From Anastatus disparis (lineage: Eukaryota > Arthropoda > Insecta > Hymenoptera > Eupelmidae), in contig JAFFSR010000221.1 of assembly GCA_017163975.1 (NCBI GenBank), positions 8,122,001 to 8,186,000 on the forward strand: a stretch of 64,000 nt of DNA, read 5' to 3'. Shown here in pieces: positions 12,201 to 27,200 of this stretch. Made by a program: the position numbers and the translations under genes. The notes beneath the pieces are model-generated. The model saw nothing but the letters and a program-made list of their open reading frames with translations, had not been told where the DNA came from and searched no databases. Numbering within the stretch: position 1 is the first letter of the stretch; each line of letters starts with the position of its first letter.

Positions 12201-15200
12201 TTTTTTTGGTACTTTGATGATTTTTAATCTGAGTAATAGAAATATAGAATAATAAAATTTTCATAACCTCAAATCTTCATAACCTCAAACCTTCATTAAT
12301 TGCTGTTACTATACTTATTTTTAAATGAAAAACAATTAAAAATATATACATATTGTACCTGCATTAAGCAATACTTATGCAATAAAGGAATAAATTACTT
12401 ATCTGAATTGTTATATTATTTGATGTCTTTACAATTTTACTGGAATTTTTAAATAAAAGGTAGTCACCTTGCTTGTGCTCATAGTTATATATTTTATCAT
12501 TAAACTATACATTGGTTATATACATAAATAATATTGCTTGGTTTAAAATAAAATATTCTTATTCTATTTTAATTGAGTTACTTCTATTATATTTAAAAAA
12601 CAATGCCTAGAAATTAATTTTTATTTATTTAAAAAATCTAAACCCTTTAAAATTTAATTTTTGGCGCCTATTCTATATCGACCAATCAGGATTCGATCTT
12701 TAGATGCTTCAACATGGCGGCTCATCATTTTTTTAAGAAGGATTATTAAAATGTAATATAACCATATCTAATTTACAAAACTATAATATTTAGATATGGA
12801 ATTTATTTAATGTCATTTAAGAAATTAAGAATTATAAGTCCAAAAATTGAAAAAAAATCTAATGAACATGAGAAAATAATGTTCTACTTTAAGAAAATTC
12901 TAAACTTCAAATAATGAAAAAGGAAAGAAAGAAAATCAAAACTTAGCTAAAAAGAATAAAAGAAGGCTAGCGAAAAGCAAATGCTCCCAGGTATATATCC
13001 CTTAACTTGAGCGCTATTGATTTTCTAAAAGGCGTCGTCCTCTCGACCGCGAAGCTATTTTCTCTCCCTCTTTCTCTCTTACATTGTACATATAACATGT
13101 CTAATATGGTTTATAACAGTAGGTAAAATAGAAAAAAAGAGCTTTGGTACATTATATTAGAATATGGGTGAAAAAAAAAAAATTTTTTTTGTTATATTGT
13201 GCTCCACCTACCGTGTGAACATAACGTGAATGGAATTCAGTTGCCTCTTTGAGGAATGTAAGGCCGGGATGCGTCTCAACCACGTCCTGTACCAATGGTA
13301 TCAAATCCTCTGGTAGGATACCATTTCTACGTCCTCGTGTTACAATTCTCACGAATTTGCTTGCTTCGTCGTGGCATGTTTTCGTCAATCTGTTTAGAAA
13401 AGGAAAGGCTTGAATTAGAAATATTTTTTTCTTTATTTTTTTCATAAACCTACTATGAAAACTTTTATTTTCATATTGATTAAATTTTTTTTATGTAAAC
13501 TCATTATTTATCACAATCTTTTTCCTATTTAAAACAATAAAATTAATTTTAAAATATTTGTTATCTAGTCTGCGTATGCAACGTTTCTAAACACAAATAT
13601 CGGTTGAAATGTATTTCAATATCAATACATCTTTAATTTAACTTCCGATAGAAAATAACAATAACTTTAATACAAGTGTGAATATTTCAATATTCTATTT
13701 ATAAATACAGATAACATAAAATAAAGCGTAGTATCTAGAAAAAAAATGACTAGAAGTTGCATTTTTCAATATTGCTATTATTATAGTTAAATCTTCGATT
13801 ATGATTGAAAAATTTATTTTTCGTCTTTTTTTAGAAAAAAATAAGAAATTTATTTAATATCTTAGAATCATTTCAAAAGAAGAACTATAAGTTAACGGAT
13901 TGTGGTTTATCAGTTTCGCAATTAAGGTATTATTAAGCTTATAAGTTTTGAGCAATTTACTTCTATATTACATAAAAAAGTTTGAGGAAAAAAAAATCTT
14001 TACTCTTTCCAGAAGTCAAGGAACTCGCTCATTTCGATGATTCCGTTTGTATCACCCCCCGAGGCTAGGAAAAGTGGAACCTTCCAGTACAACGGTAAAT
14101 CACAGGCCTAAAAAAAATAGAAAGTGTTAAATTTAATCATTACGATTCTGTTTTATAATAAAACACAAGCTTTTTCAACATTAAACAGATGTTTACCAAG
14201 TGATAATGTATACATACAATAAAAATTAAAGTTATAAGCCGTATACTTGAAAATAATATTGATAAATATTTATTTCGTCAATTTATCTTTATAATTGTGA
14301 TAAATATGACAAGCAAATATATGTCAATTAATAACATTTTTATTGTGTGCTTAGATATTGGAGAAAAATAATTTCTCTTCGTGATTAGAATATTGATTTT
14401 TTTATAACTTGCCAATAACACGTGTATTGCATGCATAAATAAACTTTTATTTTTGTATCTTAAGAAAAAAAAATTTGAAATACATGTATAATACTTGTCC
14501 ATTAAAAGTAAATATTTTCCTATAAAAGGCAAATATTGCTTATGAAAACATGTATTTGGAAGTAAAATATTAAAATTTAGCTTTATCATTAAAATCAATG
14601 AAATCTAAAATTTCATTTCCATTAAAAACATTTTCTGCGTAATCAGCATAAAGCATTACTCTTATACATTTAATAAATAATAAAAGAAATGTAAAATTTA
14701 TATTTCCTACTTATAAAAGTAGCTATCTATGCAGCGCTTAAATCTGTACACGTATGTACGTAAAACGAAGAAAAAGAAAGGATAGCATACACACATACGA
14801 AGGTATAGCTTATTTATTTCTTTGATTTTTTTGACTCTTCTCTTTCTCTAAAACCTCTCCTTTAATAGTTAAAAGTCTAAAAAGTAAAATACTCAACATA
14901 CCTTAGTAATAGTATGGAATTGCGAACGAGCAGCTCGATGACCTGGAAGACTATGGAAAGCTGTTGTGATACGAGAGATCGTTGCTTCAACCTGCGATAG
15001 GGGTGTTGGCTTCCCACCGGGAAAATAAAACCTTCAAAATAATAAATGTGAAGGTAATAACTAATTTACAATTGAATTATCGTTTTTTTTTCTTTTTCTT
15101 AACTCTTTTTCTAACACTTATAGGTTTATCAACTTTATTTATCTCCGTTCATTTATTATTGGCTCGAAGAGCGGGTAAATGGACTCTTGGGATATTTCGA

Positions 15201-18200
15201 TAAATAATTTTATCGAATGTTTAAGAATTATAAATTTGTCCACTTACCGATTCATTGACCTTATGGGTAATGAAGAATTTATAGAAATTTTATAAAATAT
15301 ATTTTGAAAAATTTTGAAAATTTTTAGCTTTTACTTTTTGTAAACATAAAAATTTTTAATATCTTATTTTCTCTAAACGCCCACATAGCCCAAAATGATT
15401 TTTAAAGATTTTTAATATAATTTTTTCAGAAACCTATTAAAAAATTTCCATAAAATATTTTCAGAAACATTTAAAAACTTTCCAAAAACATAAAAATGTT
15501 TTAACTATATGTTTTAAAATAATGATTTTAGGCCTATTAAAAAAGTAGGAACGTTTTAGAAAAATGTTTAAAAGCTTTAGAACATTGCTTTAAAACATTT
15601 TGAAAAGCTTTTAAAACATTTTGTGCTATGTGGGTAAGTATAGTAAATTAGAAATTTATTGATTTTAACAACCTTTTTTCAAATACAAACGATTATGATC
15701 TAATTGTTAAATTTTAATCTATAATTTCACAAATCAATAATAATTGTACTATCAACACCTGTGAAATTCTCATACACATTTAAAACAATTTTAAAACTTA
15801 TAGTTTTTTACTTTTGTGATTTCTACATATTGTTAAAATGATTCAAGTATACATATACAGTGTAAATGAAAATCTTAAATGGAATAATAAGTTGAAAAAA
15901 ATAGTGATTTTTTTACCTTGGTATGTGAACATTTCTATTGGCTTTGACGTGTCTTTGAAGTGTTGTATGAGGTGGTAAACTCTTTGGCTGTACTTTGTCA
16001 CGTGCGTAAGACTGCAAAAAAAAAATACATAGCAATGATTATAAACAATCTTTCTATAAATTATTATAAATGATAATTAAATGATACTTTAATTTAATAT
16101 ACAACTAGCAAATAAGATAAATGCATTATAATTGTAACTGAATTTAGTTCTATTTGTATATTTTTTTATTTTCCAAATTTTTATACATTAGGTTTTTTAT
16201 TTTTTCTTTTCTGTTTAGTCGATTTTATAGTATTATATAGAAAAATTTTTTTATATATTCTTTTATAAACAAAAATTAATCATACGATTCTTTATATTTT
16301 CGCGACGAAGCAAAATTTAAATACTAACATATATGATATAATTATATTTCAACAAATAATAATGTACCTGTAATTAAAAATTTTATTGTTAAAATATCTA
16401 TATATTAACATGTCACTTTAATAATAAATTTTTAAATTAAACCATAAAGTTAATGAATATTTCATAACAGTATTATACTTTAAAACATCTTTTATTATTA
16501 TAATAATAATAAATTTTTATTAATTTTAAAATTTGATTGATTATTAATAATTATGCAAATTAATTATTATTTATGTTAAAATAAGGAATAAAATATTTAA
16601 AAAAATGAATAAACTTTTAGAATACACGTAATAAAAAAAATATTAATATTGTTTTACTATTAAAAATAATTGTAAGCCTCCAGCGTTGCTAAAGGCATAA
16701 AATAAGGCACCTAAACTATAATATTAAAGGAAAAGAAATTTTATTAATATTTTTTTTCTTAAACCCTAAACTATCATCTAAGACAAAAGTTGTAATGCAT
16801 AATCTCTTTTACGATATACAAGTGTGGCATTAGCAATTTTGCTTTTCTAACAACTTTGGCCTAAAGGTGTACATATACATTTTACCATCCGACGTCCTAC
16901 AAATTATGTCCTTCTAAGTACATCTGACCGTTAATCCTTAATTACGCATCGTAATGCCTTTAAGGAGTCAAGGTAATTTTACGCTCAAACTATCTTACTG
17001 ATTCTTCAATATTAAAATCATCAATTTCTCATATTCTTTTTTTATACGTAATTTTACAGTACAAGAAATTACATGTACTTAAAAATAAGAAAGGTTAATA
17101 AATTTTTCGTTTGACCTTAATTACGATCAAGGATGAGAGAAACATCGCATGGAACTTTAATAAAGTAAAAAACCTACATTTTTATACTTATTAAAAAAAA
17201 TGAAAAATTATTCAGCAGCAATTATAATTCTCAAGAAAACTAAATAGAAAATTTCATTAATAACCTGGATATTATTAACATTATTCAATACCAACATAAA
17301 CATAAACATTATATAAAAAAAATTTCTTTCAACGCCTTCAAGGCAGCTACACATAATATGAGAAGAATTAACCATATTCTAATAATAATTGAAGGGTTAA
17401 AATAAAAAAAATGAACATTCGCCGACTTTACTTCTAATTTATTCAAAATATACACGCACTGCGATATGCTTAAGGCATTTCTTTTACATTTCATTAGAAA
17501 GAATGAGCGCGAGTTCTTTATAGGTAGCACACGCATACGCATATTTATAAAGGAGTACACATACATATACGTTTTGCTCGATGTATCAAGGACGCAGCAT
17601 CCTGTTTATTATATGAAATGGCGAACGCATATTACGCCGTAAGCTTATAAGCTAGTTTCCGTTTACAGGTTTTTTTTTTCTCGATCATTTCGATGCTAAG
17701 CGTACTGTGTTATTATCATCTTATTTCTTTATTTTTTCTAGGAAACATTGTATAAGGAGTGAACATAAATTTAACTGAAAAGTAGGCTTTTTTAAGAATA
17801 TAACTAACTAATGTTACAAACGTACATTTATTAGAATTATTGTATTAATTTTAAAATATGATCATTAGATTGATATATGAATGATTTTTTTTATTTCATT
17901 AATTAGAATGATGAAAAAGATTTACATAAATTAGTGATTAAATTTAATGATAATTTTTTGTTGAAATTAAAAAAAAATATTATTTCTATAGAAAATATTG
18001 TTGGCAGCGTCATCAAAGTTTCTCTCTCACATTCGTCTTTGTTTATCAAATATATCGAACTTTGAAGTGTGATTGCATCTACATATTCCTATTTAACTTT
18101 AAAACTATAAAGCTACAATATATATGTTTTCGTATACAGTCCTCATAATAACAACAATCTAAACTACTTGATAATATTTACTCACTATCGTAAAAAAAAT

Positions 18201-21200
18201 TTTCAAACTACCTCTAATCATCAATATCAGTTTTATTATTTATTAAATTCCAAAAGCCTGGATTTATGTATGATTGATATAATAATAAAGACAATGCATA
18301 CGCTGGAGTTGTAAGTTCGATCCTTTTGCTATTGAAAAATTCAGAGAAAATTATCTTTCAGGGAATTTGAATTGACAAGGCTTCAAACTCACGATCTTCT
18401 CAAGCATTAACTATACGCTTCGTAATCACTTAAATCAATCTTTAATTTGTTATCAAAATTTTTTTTTTAATAAATGAACGAATTTTTTCTAGCTTACTAT
18501 AAAGCAGACAATATTTCTAAAACTGTCGAATGATTAAAATGTATCTGAATATGAAAATGAAGTACCGAAATTCGTTTTTCACATCTTCTGCTCATCATAA
18601 AAAAGCAAGCAGCACAACCTATAAAATGTACCAGTTGTCTCCAACGTTCATTTATACAAAGCACACCTCGCGTTTGTTGTTTCATTATCAATTGATGCAA
18701 TAGTATCGGTGAACCTGGATTCTTTTTTTTTCAAAAAACAAAATTTTTTATTTATATTTTCATTTTTAATTTCATTTTTTATTATTGTTTTTTAAAATGT
18801 GGAACGATTAAATTTTATATTGGAATTTTATGTTTAATGTGTTGATGAGAAAAATTAAAAATATTCTTTTGTAATGATTTGTTATAATTAAAATTTAACC
18901 GTTTCCTTTTTTTTTCTATTCTATTAAAATTAATTGACTTTTATTGATCATTGATTGATAAGTTGAAAACTGTATTATCATTTAGAATAATTAGGAAAAG
19001 TTATTACAGCATTTCTATAGACATTTATTGATTATAAAATATTCTTCAACTTAAGGATATAAAATTAATTAAAAATTTTATTTGGTTTTAATAGTTTAGA
19101 AAATTTTTTTGAGATAATCTGCTTATTTTTTTACATTAATAGTATATTATTAACCAAGGGAGAGAAGTTGACCATTAAATGCTCGCGTATGATTTGCCCC
19201 CGAGCGCAGCGAGGGGGCAAATACGCGAGCAATTGATGGTCAACTTCTCTCCCGAGGTGAATATACGATTTTTTCTTATTCCCGGCGAAAAGTACGTCCA
19301 ACTTACCCGTTCTGATAATTCGTTTTTGATGATAAATCATTAAAATAAAAATACCGCGATGAATCGCCTGCTGCTTTCGACCGAGTATGCTTTATCCTTC
19401 TCTGTCCCTCTCCCACTGATGGTAAATCATTAAAATAAACCATCAATATTTCACTCACATTTTATAATTCACACACTTTGTAACACACTGCAATTTAGAA
19501 TTCACAAAATAAAACAAGTTAGGTTTTAATAATAAAATATTTAAAATTACTATATAAGAAAGATAAAGAAAAAGATACTGCTTGTTGTAACCGGCAAAGA
19601 AGGCTAGACATAGCCCCCTCCATTCGCGGCTACCTTTATTGTACATATAAGAGAAAGAAAGAGAGAGGGAGAGAGTCAATTCTTAAAGCCGGCGGACAGA
19701 GAAGGATAGACGCAACCCTCTCTATTCTGTATGAAAAAGAAAGAGAGAGGGAGAGAGTCAATGTCTAAAGCCGGCGGACAGAGAAGGATAGACATAGCCC
19801 TCTCTATTCTTAACTGCCGTGAAAAACAGAGCGTCAACACGATTGCGCATCGCTAGTGCGCCGAGCCGCCGTGGATAATGCTTAACTTCTCTCTCAGAAA
19901 GTAGACGTCTTTTGACGTACTTTTCGCCAGGGGATAAGAAAAAATTTATTATTACATTTTTAATTTTCAAAAACAATTAAAAAATGAAATATTCAAATGA
20001 TCTTAAATAATTCTTTTAAAGCCCTCTTTTTATAACGCATTCAAAAAATTAAATTCACTTATTATAGTTATAAGTATAATAAAAAATGAAAAATCAATTA
20101 AATTTTTTTAATGACCATAGTTATGATTATAACTTTATATGTCATTAATATTTTACGTTTGAATGAAGTAAATAGAAATGAATATGTATTCTTTTTAGAA
20201 ATTAATACAAATCGTTTTATATTGAAAACTTTATTTAAAATTAATTAACATGAAAATAAGAATCGTACTGAATTATTAAAAAGAAGATAAATTATGAACG
20301 AAATTAATTTTCTTTGGGCTTTACAAGATTTAAAAAAGAGATGAATAATATATTCGATTATTTCATCTTTTTCAATCTAAGAAGACTTTCTTATTCTATC
20401 TTTTCTTACTGAATTAAAATATTAAAAAAAGAAGCTAATAAAAAATCTTCATTTCCAATCTAATTCCTAAATTCTATTTATATCCTGATATTCGTTTCTA
20501 AAGGGAATAAAATCTTTTTTACTTGACTGATTGAAATCTCTTTCTTTTTTATCTCTTTTTAAAAATTTTTATTATGTATATACCGATAGCGTAAGCAGAA
20601 AACAGTAAAACTTCATTCAACTTATTAAATATTCAAAATAATTATTTTTGAATAATATGTAGAAGCGATTAAGATAAAAATTCTAAGCATACCGGATAAA
20701 AAATTTCTTTATTTACTAATGTGTTTGTTTATATCAAACTTATGTAAAATACAAACGTAAAAGATTTTTTACCGTGAAATAATTTACAAGTGAATAGATA
20801 TGTAAAAAAGCCAACTCGTAAAACCCTTCCACTTTGAGAACTACGCAACATTAACTTTGAGCCAACAAAAAATGAAGAAAAGGAAAAAATAAACTATAAA
20901 ATAAGCGAAATAATAAAAGATTTTTAAGAACAAATAAAACGAGGCTGAATTTAAAAATGAATTTTAAAGGTACGCATCTAAACCGCAGCTGTTAGTAGCA
21001 GTGTACGTACGCACGGTATGCATTTGTACACATAATGTGTCTCCTTCACTGACACGATACATATATATGAGGGTGTCTATATATACATTTAATGCTTAGC
21101 CACTTTGTGGTTACGTCATTTACAACAATCGACCAAGCCTGATTCCCGTCGACGTGACTTGACACTCGTTATACCGTGCAGGCGAGACAAAATTTCAAAT

Positions 21201-24200
21201 AAAGGAAGCTAAATTAAAACTAAAAAAGATAAAGAAGATGCGCTAGAGCTCTCAGTTTTCATAGCGAATCCGTTGAATTGTAAAAAAAATATAAAAATAA
21301 AACAAACATAAAAGGAAATAAAGAAGAAGAAGAAGAAGAAGCTCGTTGACATCGTCATTGAAGTCTTTGCGGTGTGTCGTTCTACATAGCTATGTAATCT
21401 TTAAGAAAAATAACAACGATATTGACCATTCTAAAAATGCTTCCAAGCCTTTCAATGGCAATTTATGTAACTCCTATAATCATCGTGCTCTCATTTATTC
21501 TATACGATCGCTCGTTAATATAGCCTTTAATTTTCAAATAAAACCAGAAATATTTTAGTAGTCGGGTCAATACACCTTATTGCGTAATCAATTAATTTTA
21601 GCTTCAATCCTTTGGATCTTAGAATCGAGAGGGAACATTCAATAATAATCGTTTGCTGTTAGTCCGATAACACTAATTAATGGTAGAAACTTTTATCATT
21701 TATTTTCATATAAACAATTTAAGTTTTGGTTATTATTCATTGAAAAATCCATATTTTAAAATATACTGCCTATACTATCAATCTTAGATAGTTAGAATAG
21801 ATAATCATCATAAATAAATTTTGATAATTCTTTTTTATTATCATAACAAAAATGATACAACGATTTTATTATTTGTGAAAGTAAGTCTTTTCATATCAGA
21901 CATTCTATTCTTATTATTTTTAGAAATACTTCTATAAATATATTCATAAACTTTATTTTGAGTAAGTTAAACGATGATTGATAAAAACTTTAGTAATTTC
22001 TATATATGTATACGAATATGGCATAGTATTGATTAGATAGGTGAGGTATTTATATATGTTAGTTTGTGTCATCTTTTTTAGATGTATATCTAACGTATCA
22101 AGTGTAATTGGATTTCGTATATTTATAGTATATATACGATTGTATGAGTATTGTGCATGTTTCAAGAATGAATGTCAATGATTAACATTGGCATAACTTT
22201 AAAGAAGGTCAAGATCTATCATATATATCTTTAAAAAAAATTTTTTTATTCATTCTTTATTATAGTATACATTAGCTCTATTTTGGGAATTTTATTGTTA
22301 CTTTTTTATTTACATTGCTTACTATTGATGATAATAATATTATGCTTCAATAAATTTTTTCAAATTCAAGCTTTTTTTTAATGATGATTAATGTTTACTT
22401 GAGGATTTATAGTATTTACATTTTTCCTACGGTTTTTCCATTATTTTTTTCTCCTTACACTTAAAATAATTACAATTGCATTTGCATTGAGAATCCACAA
22501 AAAAGCATAATTAATGATTCCTATGTATATAAATCTTGCGCAATATAAATGTACTTGTAATTCTCTGTGATTTATTTAACAATAATAACAATTTATTTAA
22601 CCCACAAAGTAGAAAATTATATCTAAGCCTCGTTATCTCCATGAGCATAGGAAAATATTGAAAAAAAAAAAAAGAAATTTCACGGTCAGTGAAAAACTTA
22701 AGCTTTTAGATAGGTATATATATGTAACGTATATTATATAGCGACAGCTATCTTTTTTCTTTTCTTTTCGGCTATATAATATGTTCCGCTGGCGTATAGA
22801 GCGCATAAAGTTTTGTTTCGGTCGCACGCGATAGTGCACCTTAACCATCACGTTTTTCCTTCAAAAAAAAAGGAAAAAACCCGTTACAAATCTCCCTTTC
22901 CTCTTTTACTTCTTCTTCTTCGTCTTCTTTTTTTTATGTACTTATGTATCTTTAAACTAAGCGAGAAGATTTTAATCATCTTGAAAAGCTATAGCTTTAG
23001 AAAAAAAAAAGAAAAAGAGATTGGATAGAAGAGGTACAATTACAGCAGAAGTAAAAAAAAGTTATTGATAAAAAGTACCGTATAAGTATTTTTTGTTTTC
23101 ATGCTTTGAACGCTCAACTTCTTTTGAAAACAAACTTTTTCATGTCATATTTTTTTATAAGTACTAAGGCATTGTTTTTGAATGAAGACTTTTTAGCGAA
23201 AATTAAAAATTTTTTATTTCTCTCGTTTTTTTTTTTAATATTGTGAAAACAAATAGAATTTAATTAAATTTAATTAGTTTTGCAGTCGTGTATTATTTTA
23301 AACAATTCTTCTATTAATCAATACTTTTTCTTTTTTTAATAAAATCAACATTTAAAAAAAAATATTCCATTAAATTTTTTTCATTTATTCATACAATCTC
23401 TATTATTCTAAGCTTTGAAAGAAATTAATTTTGATTTTTTTAATATCTTTTTTTCAATGTATCAAAACATGAGTCCATTAAACATCATAAAAATTGTAAA
23501 TGAATAATGGAAGAAAAAATAGGGTTTACATGAAAAAGAAAGAAAAAGAAAAGAAACATGTTGTCGTCGATATCATCCGTATCCCAGACTTATGGCACAC
23601 ATTAGCTAAAGTGAGTCAGCCTTCAACGCCAAATACAAATAATTTGAGACTACCAAAGAAGAAGAAGGAGAAGAAAAAGAAAGAGGGCTCTCCGTTTAAG
23701 TACTGGTTAGTCTCGATTGATTTACAACATTACTTGCTATATACTATTCTTTTATGTCTCTCTTAATGTATTTAACTTAAAACTATATGTTTTAAAATTA
23801 ATGTAAAAAAATAAATAAATAAATTTGAAAAATTTTAATGAATTATATTAATTTTTTCTCCAATTTTTACTTAATGTTTGAATTTAGCATACTTCAGAAT
23901 AAGAGTCTTTAGAATTATTCGTGGAAATGGATATGAATTGAGATCTCAAGTGTAACTGTTACTTTACAAAGTGAAATACGTTGTTAACACGTAGTTTTTT
24001 GCCAACCATCGAGGTGTATAGCTACTTCTTTTTCTCTTTCTTTTTTTTGAGTATCGAATTACAAGCTTTAAGTGGTCGGTCTATGTTTTTCTTTTCTTTT
24101 TTTTAACATACTAATGGTTGGGCTTATTTTCTTTTTTTTCGTTTTTTTGAATGAATCAAACTTTTATAAAAACCGGAATTTCTTCCATTGATTATGAAAA

Positions 24201-27200
24201 CAAAAATAAGAAGATCTAAGAATACATAAAAAAAACATCAAATATATGTGAAATTTACGTCTCAAGCTACTAATTTAAACTCGTGAGATGAATAGTAACT
24301 AAATTTTTAAAAATATTAGTTATATTAATTATGTTGTATAAAAAAAAGACGAGGAAAATGATAAAATATAGATATTATTTTTATCAAAAATAAGTTCAAG
24401 CTGCTAAATAATTAAAAAAAATAAATCTGTAAATCCTTTTCATGGAATATTTTGTCTAATCAAAATTACATTAGCTAAAGTGTAATCTACTTATTTTAAA
24501 ACTGATGTAAATTTAATTTGATAAATCCTTTTATTTTTAGATTCTAAAAAATAAAAAAAGGTTTGTATTATTGTTATATATTTGAAAATAAAAAATATAA
24601 ATTTTTCATCTATATTTATAAAACATTGACTTGTGAAAGCCAATAACTCTTTCAAGACAGTTTTCAACTAAAACTATTAAGAGCAGTGAAATAGTGCCGA
24701 CTCTTTTGCACCAAGCCAAGGTAATTTATTTTCTTTAAATTCCTATTAAAATAGTTTCTATAAACCAAAAAAGTTTGTCCTGAAAAAAAAACAATAAAGA
24801 AATTCTCATTTAAAACAAGTCGAGCATTGAAGACATATATTTCTGGTATTCAATAGTTGAAAAAAAAAGCAAAACGACCAATGCTACCTATAGTTTAATG
24901 ATTACTGACCTTAAAAGATAATATAAAAGTTAAAATTCCATTTCTTTTCCATTTAAGAATGAAAGATTGTAAAAATTAAAAATTTTTACAGGGTAATTTA
25001 CCTAAACAATGCTTCCATTTCTTTTTCCTGTTAAGATAAAAAAGAAAAATGTTTCGAGAGTTGTAAGCAGCGTGTTGTACATCGATTTTTAGTTGCATTT
25101 GAAAATACTTATCTGACAAGAGAGAGGCTGTATATAACTTTATACTTATCCTCTAACTTTTCTTTGCTTCTCTTATATTCTTTGAAAGATATACTACTGT
25201 GTATCCTAGTATGAGAGAAAAACAAAATAATGGCAAACTTCAGACTTTGAAAATTCACGTAAAAGAAAAAGGAACTAAAGAGTATATAATGTATGTGCCT
25301 GCATATATATAAAGACAGATGAACCTTTTTTTAAGTTGAACAAAAACGGGTCACATAAGACTATTTTTTGTGACTTTGTACTTTGGCAAAGAGACAGGGT
25401 AATTATCATTTGTTTAAACTAAACTAAAATTTGTACATGATACATCTTGAATAATTTCGAAATGACAAAGCAAAAAAGAAATTTTCTAGTATCGTTATAG
25501 TAAACTATTTGATTTGTTTTCTGATTAAATTAACAAAAATTAAAATTTCAAAATATATTTTGTTTCTTGAATATTTGGCTAAATCATTCAAAAATAATTT
25601 ATTTATTTTTCCTTACAAATCTATTGATAATCATAAAATTATAATTTTTTTTATTCAATATTTTGGAAAAATTATTTTTTGTATTCGAAAAATAAAAAAA
25701 TAAAATGTATTTTTTATCATTTTCCCAATATTGCATTGTAAATCACCGTTTCAAATCATGTTTGATACAAATAATTAGTAAATATTCGTACCTTAATGAT
25801 GCTATTAAACGGAGAAAATTAGTAATGCATAAGTGGCCACACTCCAAATATGATCGTATTACGCGAAATCTTTCTACTAAAAACTTTTTTATCAAAATAA
25901 ATAACTACTCACGCTGTTTTAAATAAATACATTTCTTGTAACCAACAAAAAAAGAAGTTAAATTTTTAAAATATTAATAAAATCAGTCTTTGACAAATCA
26001 TTCTTTGAAACTTTTAAAATATATACGCAGTGCATCATTGACGAAGACTTTTTTTTAGAAAATACATAAAAATCGTCTTTTTCCAATGTACACATGCAAA
26101 CAGCACAGAATGAAGAATTTTTACCTGTTCTTTTTTTAAGAGTACATACAAGTGCCGTTTTGTGTCTGCAGTTAGAGATATAAAAAAAGGTAGGTACTCA
26201 GCCCTTTTTTTTTGCTGACTACGTTGAAACGTTTTCGAAAAACTAACTTCTAAAGAATTTCTATTGAGCGACCTAAATCCTTTGTCAATATTACTTTTTC
26301 AACAACTGAAAAAGTAAATTTATTTCTATTTCAAGCCAGAATTCAACTTGTTTCACTTATATAAATTATATATTTAATGTTTGAATACACTCGAAATTTG
26401 AAAGAGTGATTTTTTATTCGATTAAAAAGAAAAATTGACTTCAAGCACCTTGAGTAGGCTTGTAAAAGATTTCAATGATATAAGTTCACTATGCAGAGTA
26501 GTAAAAGACAAATCATTGAAATTTAAATTACAAAAATTCTATTTTAATCACAAAACTAACTTAATATGTGATTATTGATGTGAATATAATTTTTCTACAA
26601 ATTTTTGGATACAATGAAATTTACATCACCTTGGAAAAGTAAAATAATAATCCCCAACATTTCCCGCGGTTGCAGTAACTTGAACACTCTTTATGTAAAA
26701 GCGAATCTCTTTGAAAGGAAATTTGACTAATCTCTCCAGAAAAAATGGGCTAAATATTGCTCTATCGAATCCAGAGAATATCGTGTTCAGATCATTGAAT
26801 AAATCAATAATAATACTTTAAACATTAAAAAAAAAAAAAAAATATGAATGTCTAACATACTTCTTGCAAGATTAAATTTTAAAATTTCTCCCATTAATTT
26901 GATTTCAATAATAACCGTAATTTATAATACCACAAAACTCCATAACGCACGTTTAATTTGATCCTTTAGAATTTCTTTTTTTATATTACAATCAAGCCAC
27001 AATTCATTCGATGACTTTCAATCAACCTATAAACCAAAATTCAAAGATAAAAAAAAATAATAAAAGATATCTACATTATTACTACTTTCCTTTGAAAAAC
27101 AAGCACAATTACCCTTTGCTTTCACGAAAAGCCTTACTTTATAGACATAATAATAATAATAATACGTCAACTTTCCTTCATTTCTGTCTGGTTATCAATT

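Larger units (their letters stand above)
3819..13211 (-). other. 9.4-kb PPP2R3 intron filled with mobile elements
   Basis: Lies between exons 6 and 5. 3819-4750 and 12120-13211 hold nothing recognisable except CCAATCAGG (12682) and an AACATGGCGGC word (12711) that resembles a YY1/Pho site. The rest is the Helitron stack, inverted-repeat elements and tandem repeat listed separately. Confidence 0.85.
13390..15916 (-). other. PPP2R3 introns around exons 3 and 4
   Basis: Introns 13390-14003, 14108-14901 and 15032-15916. No genes; the last contains the CCCACATAGC element at 15380-15634. Confidence 0.85.

Noticed and set aside
12660..12725. CCAAT plus YY1-like AACATGGCGGC cluster as a promoter
   Set aside because: Lies in mid-intron with no plausible first exon downstream on either strand; kept only as a note.
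18300..18430. Weak tRNA-like boxes (AGTTCGATCC; GTGAGTTTGAAGCC on the other strand)
   Set aside because: Too degenerate and without matching arms; could be an old SINE but not supportable.
23500..23766. 88-codon lysine-rich frame
   Set aside because: Comes from A/G-rich low-complexity runs; no evidence of a gene.
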